A stretch of 64,000 bases of DNA from Bacillota bacterium (GTDB lineage Bacteria > Bacillota > Clostridia > Peptostreptococcales > Acidaminobacteraceae): the NCBI GenBank assembly GCA_025210655.1, contig JAOARG010000040.1:1-64000 (forward strand). The letters are read 5' to 3'. This document shows, in pieces, positions 45,096 through 53,493 of the stretch (position 1 is its first letter; each line of letters starts with the position of its first letter). The translations under genes and the position numbers were made by a program. The notes under the pieces are model-generated. The model saw nothing but the letters and a program-made list of their open reading frames with translations. It had not been told where the DNA came from and ran no database searches.

Positions 45096-46352
45096 ATGGC
45101 AGAGAAAACATTAAATCCGTTTGAAATTGCACAACAACAAGTGAAGGCAGCATGTGATAAACTTGGGGTTAGTAGTGAGGTTTATGAATTGTTGAAGCAG
45201 CCGATGCGTGTTCTTGAAGTATCAATTCCAGTTAGAATGGATGATGGCTCTTTAAGAGTATTTACAGGTTACAGATCGCAACATAATGATGCACCTGGTC
45301 CTACTAAGGGTGGTATTAGATTCCATCAAGACGTATGTATGGATGAAGTTAAGGCTCTATCTACTTGGATGACATTCAAGTGTGGGGTTGTTGGTATTCC
45401 TTACGGTGGTGGAAAAGGTGGTATAACAGTTGATCCTTCAGAACTTTCTCAAGGCGAGCTTGAGAGACTTTCTAGGGGATATATTACTGCAATTTCTTCT
45501 ATAGTTGGGGATAAAAAAGATATTCCTGCACCGGATGTTAATACTAATGGTCAGATTATGTCTTGGATGGTAGATGAATTTTCTAAAATTAAAGGGGAGA
45601 ATGTACCTGGAGTTATTACTGGTAAGCCAGTATGTTTCGGTGGTTCCCTAGCAAGAAATGAAGCAACTGGATATGGTGTTGCTCTTATGATGAGAGAAGC
45701 AGCTAAGTATAAAGGTTTTGACATAAAAGGGAAAAAAATAGTTATTCAGGGATTCGGAAATGTTGGTTCTTTTGCAGCAATGTATGCTGAAGAATTTGGA
45801 GCAAAAGTAGTGGCAGTTTCTGATATTTCCTGTACTCTTGTTAATGAAAATGGTCTCGATATTAAGGCTCTAATGGAATACGTAGCTGAGAATAAGGTTG
45901 TAAGTGGATTTTCTGGTGCTAGTAAGGAACTTACTAATGATAAGATATTTGATGTAGAGTGTGATATTCTTGCACCTTGTGCACTTGAAAACTCTATTAC
46001 AAGTGCTAATGCTGATGGAATTAAAGCTTCTATAGTATGTGAAGGTGCAAATGGACCTACTACTCCTGAGGCTCACAATATTCTTATAGGTAAAGGTATT
46101 ACAATCGTACCTGATATCTTAGTTAATGCAGGTGGTGTTACGGTTTCTTACTTCGAGTGGGTTCAAAATCTAATGAACTACTATTGGAGTTTTGATGAAG
46201 TTCAAGAGAAGCAAGAAAAACTCATGGTTGATGCTTTTAATGATATTTGTAAAATAAAAGAAGAGCATGGAACAGACATGAGAACTGCTGCTTATATGAT
46301 GTCGATCAAGAGAGTTGCAGATGCTATGGAAGTAAGAGGATGGTTTAAGTAA
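45096..46352 (+). CDS. gdhA: Glutamate dehydrogenase (Glu/Leu/Phe/Val family)
   Basis: 418 residues. The catalytic region is PTKGGIRFHQDV, then MTFKCGVVGIPYGGGKGG, with the dinucleotide site GFGNVGSFAAMYAEEFGAK. The Asp after the second strand (AVSDIS) fits NAD preference. It interconverts glutamate with 2-oxoglutarate and ammonia, useful for fermenting amino acids or assimilating the ammonia released from nicotinate. AAGGAGG precedes ATG; a terminator follows. Confidence 0.95.
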   Translation: MAEKTLNPFEIAQQQVKAACDKLGVSSEVYELLKQPMRVLEVSIPVRMDDGSLRVFTGYRSQHNDAPGPTKGGIRFHQDVCMDEVKALSTWMTFKCGVVGIPYGGGKGGITVDPSELSQGELERLSRGYITAISSIVGDKKDIPAPDVNTNGQIMSWMVDEFSKIKGENVPGVITGKPVCFGGSLARNEATGYGVALMMREAAKYKGFDIKGKKIVIQGFGNVGSFAAMYAEEFGAKVVAVSDISCTLVNENGLDIKALMEYVAENKVVSGFSGASKELTNDKIFDVECDILAPCALENSITSANADGIKASIVCEGANGPTTPEAHNILIGKGITIVPDILVNAGGVTVSYFEWVQNLMNYYWSFDEVQEKQEKLMVDAFNDICKIKEEHGTDMRTAAYMMSIKRVADAMEVRGWFK

Positions 46353-46361
46353 ATTGATATT

Positions 46362-46394
46362 AAATCCCTTGGCTAACAGCCAGGGGATTTTTTT
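46362..46394 (+). terminator. Terminator of gdhA
   Basis: AAATCCC-TT-GGCT-AAC-AGCC-AG-GGGATTT followed by more T's. Confidence 0.9.
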
Positions 46395-46438
46395 GTTCTT
46401 GTGGGTAATAAAAAACATTTAATAGTTTTCGTAATTTT

Positions 46439-46468
46439 TTGAAATTTCCGATTCAGTTATAGTATACT
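46439..46468 (+). promoter_or_regulatory. Vegetative promoter of the sigma-54 activator gene
   Basis: TTGAAA (46439-46444) and TATACT (46463-46468) with 18 bases between, about 60 bases before the start. Confidence 0.6.
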
Positions 46469-46530
46469 AGTAGTAATATATATTTGTACAAAAATTAGTA
46501 CTATCATGGATTTTCTAGAAAGGAGCACTT

Positions 46531-48114
46531 ATGAATACTAAAAGTACATACGACTTACTAATCGAAGCACTTCAAATTTTATCAAAGGTAACTTCTGGGT
46601 ATGCTGCTTTGACGGATTCTAGTGGTATGAGAATTAAGACGGTCGATTCTTTAGGTCAAGAAATAAAAGACCTTAAGGGAATTTATTATCCCCTTGCCAA
46701 GGACGCTTATGACAAACATAAGGCTGTATACGGTATGTCACAACTTGAAGACGGAGCTGAAACATGGTGTATTCCATTTGGAGAATATGTTCTCTGTTGT
46801 AGTAATGTTGAAAGAAAAAGAAATGTTAATATACTAAAACAGTCTCTTATGGATGCCTTGCCGTTTATTGCAAGGGTTGCAGGTGGAGAGGCCGTAGTCT
46901 TTGATGAATCAGGAAAAAGGCTTTCAACAGTTAGTTCTGATGGAAGTACTAATACTGAATTCTTAGGAAAAATTAGTAAAGATGCAAATGAAGCTATGAA
47001 GTCACAAAAACCTGTAATAGGAGAATCAAATTATATTGGTGGAGCAAGTGCTGTTAGGATTCCTATGGGAAAGAATTTCGGATTTGGTTTTAACAATGAG
47101 GATCATGTCTTTAAGAATCAAAAGCTTCTAAATGAAGTGAAGAAATATCAAAATGCTAAATACAGTTTTGAAGATATAATAGGTAGTTCTCCAGAAATAA
47201 GAAGAGCTAAGGAAATTGGAATGGTTGCAGCAAATTCTAATTCTAATGTAATTATACATGGTGAGACTGGAACTGGTAAAGAGATGTTTGCTCAATCTAT
47301 TCATAATGCCAGTGAAAGAAGTGGTAAGCCGTTCGTGGCTATTAATTGTGCTGCAATCCCTCAGAATTTGATTGAAAGTCATTTTTTTGGTTATACAGAA
47401 GGGTCATTCACAGGAGCAAAAAAAGGTGGCGCACCAGGGGTATTCGAACAGGCAAATGGAGGAACTCTTTTCTTAGATGAAATTAGTGAAATGCAACTTG
47501 AAATACAATCTAAAATTCTCAGAGTATTACAAGAAAGAGAAGTAACTAGAATTGGCTCAAGTAAAGTTATTCCTTTAGATGTGAGGGTTATATCAGCGTC
47601 CAATAAAAATCTTGAAGATATGGTAAAGAAAAATGCATTTAGACAAGACCTTTACTATAGACTTAATGTACTTGATATCCAACTACCATCATTGAGATAT
47701 ATGAAGGAAGATATTGGCTATATTGTTGATCATCTTATTATGAAAATGAATGTAGCTTTTGGAAAATTTGTAATGGGTATAGAAGAGGATGCTCTAGAAC
47801 TTTTAATAAAGTATGAATGGCCAGGTAATGTTAGGGAGTTAATCAACTGTATTGAAAAATCATTTAATCTTATAGGGAATGATAGTTATATCAAGGTAGA
47901 TCATTTACCTATGAAACTTAATGAGCAAGTAGAAATACAAGATGATGATAGTGGTCTTGAAAATATGCTTAGCACATATGAAAAGACAATAATAGAAAAA
48001 GCTCTTAAAAAGAACAATTATGTTAAGTCAAAGACTGCAAAGTACTTGAAAATAAGCACTACAACTCTTTGGAGAAGAATGAAACAACTGAATATTGAAA
48101 TGGATATAAGTTAG
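46531..48114 (+). CDS. Sigma-54-dependent transcriptional activator of the nicotinate cluster
   Basis: 527 residues. The N-terminal sensor region (about 1-200) is not a receiver domain and may bind a pathway metabolite. The AAA+ domain has Walker A GETGTGKE (near 245), the sigma-54 contact loop GSFTGA (near 291) and Walker [22 protein letters not shown] and the [11 protein letters not shown] region follow. A Fis-type helix-turn-helix ends the protein ([22 protein letters not shown]). It directly precedes two operons with sigma-54 promoters and shared palindromes. ATG follows AAAGGAGC. Confidence 0.93.
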   Translation: MNTKSTYDLLIEALQILSKVTSGYAALTDSSGMRIKTVDSLGQEIKDLKGIYYPLAKDAYDKHKAVYGMSQLEDGAETWCIPFGEYVLCCSNVERKRNVNILKQSLMDALPFIARVAGGEAVVFDESGKRLSTVSSDGSTNTEFLGKISKDANEAMKSQKPVIGESNYIGGASAVRIPMGKNFGFGFNNEDHVFKNQKLLNEVKKYQNAKYSFEDIIGSSPEIRRAKEIGMVAANSNSNVIIHGETGTGKEMFAQSIHNASERSGKPFVAINCAAIPQNLIESHFFGYTEGSFTGAKKGGAPGVFEQANGGTLFLDEISEMQLEIQSKILRVLQEREVTRIGSSKVIPLDVRVISASNKNLEDMVKKNAFRQDLYYRLNVLDIQLPSLRYMKEDIGYIVDHLIMKMNVAFGKFVMGIEEDALELLIKYEWPGNVRELINCIEKSFNLIGNDSYIKVDHLPMKLNEQVEIQDDDSGLENMLSTYEKTIIEKALKKNNYVKSKTAKYLKISTTTLWRRMKQLNIEMDIS

Positions 48115-48117
48115 GTA

Positions 48118-48131
48118 TTTCAAAATTGAAA
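48118..48131. promoter_or_regulatory. Upstream activator site 1 (TTTCA-N4-TGAAA)
   Basis: TTTCA-AAAT-TGAAA, flanked by A and T to extend the dyad. It is four bases after the activator gene stop, with its centre 19 bp from site 2. Confidence 0.7.
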
Positions 48132-48136
48132 TGGCA

Positions 48137-48150
48137 TTTCACTTTTGAAA
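48137..48150. promoter_or_regulatory. Upstream activator site 2 (TTTCA-N4-TGAAA)
   Basis: TTTCA-CTTT-TGAAA. Paired with site 1 at 19 bp, the same spacing as the pair before hgd. Confidence 0.7.
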
Positions 48151-48200
48151 AGGTCATTAAATGTATTGATAATCAGCTATTATACCATTATTTATCAAAA

Positions 48201-48229
48201 CACCTTTTCACATATGAAAAGGTGTTTTT
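48201..48229 (+). terminator. Dual element: activator site 3 and terminator
   Basis: CACCTTTTCA-CATA-TGAAAAGGTG is a perfect 10-bp dyad containing TTTCA-N4-TGAAA (48206-48219), followed by TTTTTG. It has the form of a rho-independent terminator for the activator gene and of a third activator binding site for the ndh promoter 72 bp downstream. Confidence 0.7.
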
Positions 48230-48282
48230 GTATTATGAAAAAGAAAGTCTAGTGTTTTGAATGTTTTCACAATTCAGATTTT

Positions 48283-48298
48283 TGGCACGATAATTGCT
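48283..48298 (+). promoter_or_regulatory. Sigma-54 promoter of the ndh operon
   Basis: TTGGCACGATAATTGCT: GG at 48284-48285 and GC at 48296-48297, the required 12-base offset, with a near-perfect match to TGGCAC-N5-TTGCW. Transcription should begin near 48309, ahead of the ndhF ribosome binding site. Confidence 0.9.
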
Positions 48299-48344
48299 TT
48301 ATATTACTGTGAGGAACAAATATATATTGACAGGAGGGGGAAGA

Positions 48345-49217
48345 TTGAAAGCATTTAAGTATCACGCACCTAAGTCAGTGGATCATGCTATTGATTTACT
48401 TAAAGGGGCAGATGAAAATACCCATGTTATTGCTGGGGGTACAGACATTATAATCCAGATCAATCAGAAAATGATTAAACCAGAAATGATTGTCGATTTA
48501 AAACAAATTGATGAATTGAAGTATATAAAAGAAGAAGATGGTTTAATAAAGATTGGTGCATTAACCAATTTTACTGCAATTGAAAGATCGGAAATAGTAA
48601 GGGGAAAAGCTAAGGTCTTGTCAAATGCATGTGGTGAGGTTGGATCGCCTCAAATTAGAAATCTTGGTACTATCGGAGGCAACGTAGTCAATGCCTCTGC
48701 TGCTGGAGATTCAATTACAGCTTTAATGGCACTTGATGCATCACTTGTTCTTAGAAGTTCTGAAGGGGAAAGAGTTATGAAGATTCAGGAATTCTATGAA
48801 GGTGAAGGTAATAGCCAGATAAGAAAAGATGAAATACTGTCAGAAATATTTTTTGTGTCTCCAAATGACAATACTTTAACGAGTTTCACAAAACTTGGAA
48901 AAAGAAAGGCGCTTGCCATTGTTGTATTAAGTTCTGGAATAGTTCTTGAACTTGAGGATGACAGAAAGACTTGTAAAGATGTAAGAATATCTCTAGGAGC
49001 AATCTCAAGATACTCTATGAGAGCAAGAAATGCAGAAGAGAAGCTAATTGGGAAAGAGCTTACAGAAGAAAATATTGATAGCTGTGTAAATGAGATATCA
49101 GAAATGACATATGACAGCGTGTATAACTCTCCGTTCCAAGACTTGGCTAGCTATAAAGGCACAAGTATAAAGGGAGTAGTAAGGAAAACGTTTACTGATA
49201 TTCTTGAGAGAGTATAG
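48345..49217 (+). CDS. ndhF: Nicotinate dehydrogenase, FAD subunit
   Basis: 290 residues from TTG 48345 just after CAGGAGGGGG. An upstream in-frame TTG (48294) lies within the sigma-54 promoter and cannot be used. FAD motifs AGGTDIII and IGGNVVNASAAGDS are present. It passes electrons from the iron-sulphur subunit to the acceptor in the hydroxylation of nicotinate to 6-hydroxynicotinate. First gene of the sigma-54-controlled operon. Similar to the FAD subunit at 6236 but from a different enzyme. Confidence 0.9.
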   Translation: MKAFKYHAPKSVDHAIDLLKGADENTHVIAGGTDIIIQINQKMIKPEMIVDLKQIDELKYIKEEDGLIKIGALTNFTAIERSEIVRGKAKVLSNACGEVGSPQIRNLGTIGGNVVNASAAGDSITALMALDASLVLRSSEGERVMKIQEFYEGEGNSQIRKDEILSEIFFVSPNDNTLTSFTKLGKRKALAIVVLSSGIVLELEDDRKTCKDVRISLGAISRYSMRARNAEEKLIGKELTEENIDSCVNEISEMTYDSVYNSPFQDLASYKGTSIKGVVRKTFTDILERV

Positions 49218-49242
49218 CTTATTAATATTTTAAGGGGGAACT

Positions 49243-49713
49243 GTGTTGGAGAAAATTAAGGTATCATTCAGGTTGAATTATGAAGACGTATCTATCCTTA
49301 CAGATCCAAACAGAAGGGTTTTGGATCTGTTAAGAGAAGATTTTAAGTTAACTAGTGTTAAAGAGGGATGTTCCGAAGGAGAATGTGGAGCATGTACTGT
49401 AATTGTGGATGGAAAAGCAGTAACTTCATGTATTATGCTAGCACCACAAATTGATGGATCAGAAGTGATTACTTTAGAAGGACTTTCAAAAAATGGTGAA
49501 CTTGATATTGTTCAAGAATCATTTGTAGAAGCTGGAGCAGTTCAGTGTGGTTTCTGTACACCAGGAATGGTTCTTTCAGCTAAGGCACTGCTTATGGAAA
49601 ATCCTAATCCATCTAAAGAAGAAATAAAGACAGCGGTATCTGGAAATCTATGTAGATGTACAGGTTACAAGAAAATTGTAGATGCTGTTGAAATTGCTAG
49701 AGACAAAGCATAA
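49243..49713 (+). CDS. ndhS: Nicotinate dehydrogenase, small 2Fe-2S subunit
   Basis: 156 residues from GTG 49243 (TTG 49246 is an alternative) after AAGGGGG. Both [2Fe-2S] signatures are complete: CSEGECGACTVIV with the distal Cys in AVTSC, and CGFCTPGM with CRCTGY. It links the molybdenum centre to FAD. Located between the FAD and molybdopterin subunit genes as in the E. barkeri enzyme. Confidence 0.92.
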   Translation: MLEKIKVSFRLNYEDVSILTDPNRRVLDLLREDFKLTSVKEGCSEGECGACTVIVDGKAVTSCIMLAPQIDGSEVITLEGLSKNGELDIVQESFVEAGAVQCGFCTPGMVLSAKALLMENPNPSKEEIKTAVSGNLCRCTGYKKIVDAVEIARDKA

Positions 49714-49733
49714 TACAAAGGAGGGGAAGCTTG

Positions 49734-51008
49734 ATGAATCAATTTAACGTAATAGGCCAAAGTGTAATAAAAAAGGATACCATGGCTAAAATTACGGGGC
49801 AAGCACAATTTGCCGGTGATATGGAATTCGAAAACATGTTGTATGGAGCAGTAAAAAGAAGTGAAGTTCCATCAGCGATAGTTAAAAATATTGATATTTC
49901 AAAAGCTGAAGCTTTACCAGGAGTTGTCAAGGTTCTAACATATAAAGATATTCCTGGAAGCAACAGAGTGGGAATTATTATAAAAGATGAGCCAGTACTT
50001 GTTGAAGATAGAATAAGAAGAATTGGAGATGCAATTGCTATTGTTGCAGCTGAAAGCAAGGATGTTGCAGAGGAAGCCTTAGAACTAATCGAAGTAGAGA
50101 TAGAAAAGACTCCGGGAGTATTCGATATGTTTGAGGCGCTTAAAGATGAATCTCCAAAGGTTCATGGAGAGTCAAATATCTTAGCTAGTAAGCAAATGAT
50201 TAAAGGTGATACTGATGCTGCTTTTGAACAGTGTGATGTGATTGTTGAAAATGTATATAAGACAAATTATATCGCCCATATGTTTATTGAGCCGGAAGCT
50301 GGTGTTGCTAAGTATGAAAATGGAGTAATGACATTCTGGGGATCTACACAAAATCCTCATTATGATAGGGGAGAAGTAGCTAAAATGCTTAAACTTCCTC
50401 AAAATAAAGTAAGAAGTATTCAGGCTACAACAGGTGGCGGTTTTGGAGGAAAGCTTGATATTTCAGTCCAATGTCATGCGGCACTGCTTTCTTTCTACAC
50501 TGAAAGACCTGTAAAGATAGTAAGATCTCGTGAAGAGTCAATGCTGGTTTCTGCAAAGAGACATCCTCATGTAATGAGATTTAAGACAGGAGCTACTAAG
50601 GATGGAAAACTGTTAGCATGGGAAGTGGAAATGTTTGGTGATACAGGAGCTTATGCTTCTTATGGACCAGCAGTTATCACTAGAGCTATAGTTCATGCAA
50701 CAGGGCCATACGAAGTTCCAAATGTAAAGATTAAGGCAGACATGATGTACACAAATAATCCAATGGCTGGAGCGATGAGAGGGTTTGGTGTTCCTCAGGT
50801 TGCTATAGGACATGAAGGTCAAATGGACGCTCTTGCTGAAAAGCTTGGTATAAGTCCTTTTGAAATCAGAATGATCAATGCTTATAAAGTTGGTTCTACA
50901 ACTGCATCAGATCAGGTATTGACTGATAGTGTTGGAATCAGAGATACACTTGAGCAGGCTATGGAGAAGGCAAAAGAAGTAATCTTTACAAATGGGGGTG
51001 ACAAGTAA
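49734..51008 (+). CDS. ndhL: Nicotinate dehydrogenase, large molybdopterin subunit
   Basis: 424 residues from ATG 49734 after GGAGGGG. It contains the hammerhead domain (AKITGQAQFAGDMEF) and the first molybdopterin-binding half (TGGGFGGKLDI, GAMRGFGVPQ). It ends where the one-piece homologue at 3490 continues, so the catalytic chain is split between ndhL and ndhM, as in the four-subunit nicotinate dehydrogenase of E. barkeri. The stop overlaps the ndhM start (TAATG). That enzyme also needs labile selenium, which leaves no mark in this sequence. Confidence 0.9.
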   Translation: MNQFNVIGQSVIKKDTMAKITGQAQFAGDMEFENMLYGAVKRSEVPSAIVKNIDISKAEALPGVVKVLTYKDIPGSNRVGIIIKDEPVLVEDRIRRIGDAIAIVAAESKDVAEEALELIEVEIEKTPGVFDMFEALKDESPKVHGESNILASKQMIKGDTDAAFEQCDVIVENVYKTNYIAHMFIEPEAGVAKYENGVMTFWGSTQNPHYDRGEVAKMLKLPQNKVRSIQATTGGGFGGKLDISVQCHAALLSFYTERPVKIVRSREESMLVSAKRHPHVMRFKTGATKDGKLLAWEVEMFGDTGAYASYGPAVITRAIVHATGPYEVPNVKIKADMMYTNNPMAGAMRGFGVPQVAIGHEGQMDALAEKLGISPFEIRMINAYKVGSTTASDQVLTDSVGIRDTLEQAMEKAKEVIFTNGGDK

Positions 51009-51985
51009 TGAAGAAAAGAGGCGTAGGAATGGGTTGTATGTGGTACGGTATTGGGAATACTGGACTACCAAACCCGGCAGCTGCATTTGTTGAGGTTCAT
51101 CAAGATGGTACTGTAACCGTTCTTGCTGGTTGTGCGGACCTTGGTCAGGGATCTGATACGGTTCTTTGTCAGATCGTTGCAGAAGAGTTAGGAGTAGATT
51201 ATGAGGATGTATTTATTACTTCTGCTGACACAGCGGTAACACCAGAAGCTGGTGCTACATCAGCAAGTAGACAAACTTACATTTCAGGAAATGCATGTAA
51301 GGCAGCAGCTAAAATGGCTAAAGAAACATTACTAAAAGTTGCAGCAGAGATACTTGGAACAGAGATTAGCAAGGTTGATATTAAAGAAAAAAGAGCATTT
51401 ATTGTTGATTCTCCAGAAAATTATATAACTTATACAGACATAATGGCTGGACTGAAGGCAAGAGGTATGATTGCACTAGGTAGTGGATATTTTAATCCAT
51501 CTACTTCAGCACTTGATCCTCAAACTATGCAGGGTGTACCATATGCAATTTATGCATTCGCTACTCATGTTACGGAAGTTGAAGTTGACACAATAACGGG
51601 AGAAGTTGAAGTACTAAAAGTTGTAGCGGCACACGATGTTGGTAGAGGAATTAACAAGGCTAACATTGAGGGACAGATAGAGGGTGGATGCCTGATGGGA
51701 ACAGGTTATGCACTAACTGAAAAACTTGAAGTTAAAGATGGGGTTATGGAAAACCCAAGTTTCTCAAAATATCTAATCCATACTGCAAAGGATATGCCGG
51801 AAATTCATCCGATTATTGTTGAGGCACCTACAGAGTCAGGGCCTTTCGGAGCTAAAGGTGTTGGTGAGCCTGCACTTATCCCGGTAGCACCATCTATCCT
51901 AAATGCAATATATGACGCGGTAGGAGTAAGATTTACAGAATTACCAGTTTCACCTGAGAGTATTGTTGCGGCACTTAACAAATAA
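51008..51985 (+). CDS. ndhM: Nicotinate dehydrogenase, medium molybdopterin subunit
   Basis: 325 residues. It corresponds to the second half of the molybdopterin domain: CADLGQGSDTVLCQI, TSASRQTYISGNA, EGQIEGGCLMGTGYAL, and the catalytic glutamate in GPFGAKGVGEPAL. It works only with NdhL. Translationally coupled to ndhL, with GGGGGTGAC before the ATG. The medium subunit completes the enzyme's active site. Confidence 0.9.
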   Translation: MKKRGVGMGCMWYGIGNTGLPNPAAAFVEVHQDGTVTVLAGCADLGQGSDTVLCQIVAEELGVDYEDVFITSADTAVTPEAGATSASRQTYISGNACKAAAKMAKETLLKVAAEILGTEISKVDIKEKRAFIVDSPENYITYTDIMAGLKARGMIALGSGYFNPSTSALDPQTMQGVPYAIYAFATHVTEVEVDTITGEVEVLKVVAAHDVGRGINKANIEGQIEGGCLMGTGYALTEKLEVKDGVMENPSFSKYLIHTAKDMPEIHPIIVEAPTESGPFGAKGVGEPALIPVAPSILNAIYDAVGVRFTELPVSPESIVAALNK

Positions 51986-52011
51986 TCTAAACAAAATTAG
52001 GGGGAAAATAC

Positions 52012-53061
52012 ATGGATAATAAATCTAAAGAAGTAAAAAAAGAGAATTTTTTCAAAAGAAAAAATATTGAAATTTCTGTTCAGAGATATCTAATTGACGC
52101 ATTAAGTTTCATGGCTCTAGGTCTTTTTTCATCGTTAATTATCGGTAGTATTTTAAATATTTTAGGTGGTAAGTTAGGTATTACATTATTTACTGAAACA
52201 ATTTGGCCTATTGCTAGACAGATGACAGGTCCTGCTATTGCAGTTGCGGTTGCATATGGATTACAGGCACCACCATTAGTAATATTTGCTTCGACTCTTA
52301 CTGGAGCAGCTGGTGGAGCACTTGGTGGACCAGTTGGAGCATTCCTTGCAGGTGTTGCAGGAGCAGAGTTTGGTAAGATGGTTTCTAAAGAAACAAAAGT
52401 TGATATTATCGTAACTCCAGCGGTTACAATTATTGTGGGTTGTCTAGTTGGACAATTTGTTGGACCTGGTGTTGCAGCATTTATGAGTGGATTCGGAAAC
52501 TTAATTATGTACGCTACAGAATTACAGCCGATTCCAATGGGTATTTTAGTTTCTGTTCTTATGGGTATCGCACTTACTTTACCTATTTCAAGTGCAGCAA
52601 TTGGTATTATGCTTGGTCTTAGTGGTATAGCAGCTGGTGCAGCTACTGTTGGATGTGCAGCTCAGATGGTTGGTTTCGCAGTAATGAGTTTCAAAGAGAA
52701 TGGATGGGGTGGATTATTCGCTCAAGGTCTTGGTACTTCAATGCTACAGGTTCCAAATATCGTTAAGAACTGGAAGATATGGATTCCGCCAATTTTAACA
52801 TCAGCAATCTTAGGACCTTTAGCAACAGTAGTATTCAATATGGAGAATACTCCAATCGGTTCAGGTATGGGTACAAGTGGATTTGTTGGACAGTTTGGTA
52901 CTGTAGCAGCAATGGAAGCAGCAGGAAAAGGTGGAGGATCAATGTACTTCGCTATAATCCTTCTTCATTTTGTACTTCCAATAGTCCTTACACTGTTAAT
53001 TTCTAATTTCATGAGAAAGAAAGGTCATATCAAAGAGAACGATCTTAAACTTGACTTATAA
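52012..53061 (+). CDS. PTS EIIC-like membrane permease, candidate nicotinate transporter
   Basis: 349 residues with about nine hydrophobic segments, rich in Gly/Ala (TGAAGGALGGPVGAFLAG, SSAAIGIMLGLSGIAAGAA). It resembles the EIIC_2 type of PTS membrane components but has no EIIA or EIIB neighbours and no phosphorylation site. As the last gene of the ndh operon it is a good candidate for nicotinate uptake, or product export, without phosphorylation. That role is inference from position. Confidence 0.75.
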   Translation: MDNKSKEVKKENFFKRKNIEISVQRYLIDALSFMALGLFSSLIIGSILNILGGKLGITLFTETIWPIARQMTGPAIAVAVAYGLQAPPLVIFASTLTGAAGGALGGPVGAFLAGVAGAEFGKMVSKETKVDIIVTPAVTIIVGCLVGQFVGPGVAAFMSGFGNLIMYATELQPIPMGILVSVLMGIALTLPISSAAIGIMLGLSGIAAGAATVGCAAQMVGFAVMSFKENGWGGLFAQGLGTSMLQVPNIVKNWKIWIPPILTSAILGPLATVVFNMENTPIGSGMGTSGFVGQFGTVAAMEAAGKGGGSMYFAIILLHFVLPIVLTLLISNFMRKKGHIKENDLKLDL

Positions 53062-53232
53062 TATTCTTTCAAATAAAAGACAACATATATATGGGGATCT
53101 GTCATAATGAGTGAACAGTGTATGATTTCAATTTAGAAATACGAATTATCGTTAAATAAATTTGTTCATGAAATATTTAAAGGTTGGGGAATAGGGATTT
53201 AATTCTTTAAAGAACTATTTTCCAGCCATACA

Positions 53233-53267
53233 TAAGACCCTAATCCCTATGGATAAGGGGCTTATTT
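53233..53267 (+). terminator. Weak terminator-like hairpin after the permease
   Basis: TAAG-A-CCCT pairs imperfectly with AGGGG-CTTA, followed by TTTAAT. It may end the ndh transcript before the second promoter. The interval 53062-53493 holds no gene. Confidence 0.35.
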
Positions 53268-53284
53268 AATGTTAGGGATAAGCA

Positions 53285-53298
53285 TTTCAAATGTGAAA
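53285..53298. promoter_or_regulatory. Upstream activator site A (TTTCA-N4-TGAAA)
   Basis: TTTCA-AATG-TGAAA. Its centre is 19 bp from site B, repeating the pair spacing seen before ndhF. Confidence 0.7.
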
Positions 53299-53303
53299 AG
53301 GCG

Positions 53304-53317
53304 TTTCACATTTGAAA
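53304..53317. promoter_or_regulatory. Upstream activator site B (TTTCA-N4-TGAAA)
   Basis: TTTCA-CATT-TGAAA, 66 bp before site C (centre to centre). Confidence 0.7.
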
Positions 53318-53369
53318 TACCTTTCAACATAAGTAATATGAACATATCCCTTAGTATTAAGTAAAGGTG

Positions 53370-53383
53370 TTTCAAATATGAAA
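53370..53383. promoter_or_regulatory. Upstream activator site C (TTTCA-N4-TGAAA)
   Basis: TTTCA-AATA-TGAAA, centred 62 bp before the GG of the sigma-54 promoter. Confidence 0.7.
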
Positions 53384-53435
53384 TGAAAAGCAATGAAAAA
53401 TATGGTCTCAGACCTTGGAAATACTTGATACAACC

Positions 53436-53452
53436 TTGGCATAAAAATTGCT
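53436..53452 (+). promoter_or_regulatory. Sigma-54 promoter of the hgd-ena operon
   Basis: TTGGCATAAAAATTGCT: GG at 53438-53439 and GC at 53450-53451, 12 bases apart. The start of hgd is about 40 bases downstream. Confidence 0.88.
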
Positions 53453-53493
53453 ATATTAATATGCATAAGGATACAGATTAAGGAGGCAAAATG

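Noticed and set aside
48294..48344. N-terminal extension of ndhF from TTG 48294
   Set aside because: It would start inside the sigma-54 -12 element, upstream of the transcription start. TTG 48345 has a strong ribosome binding site.
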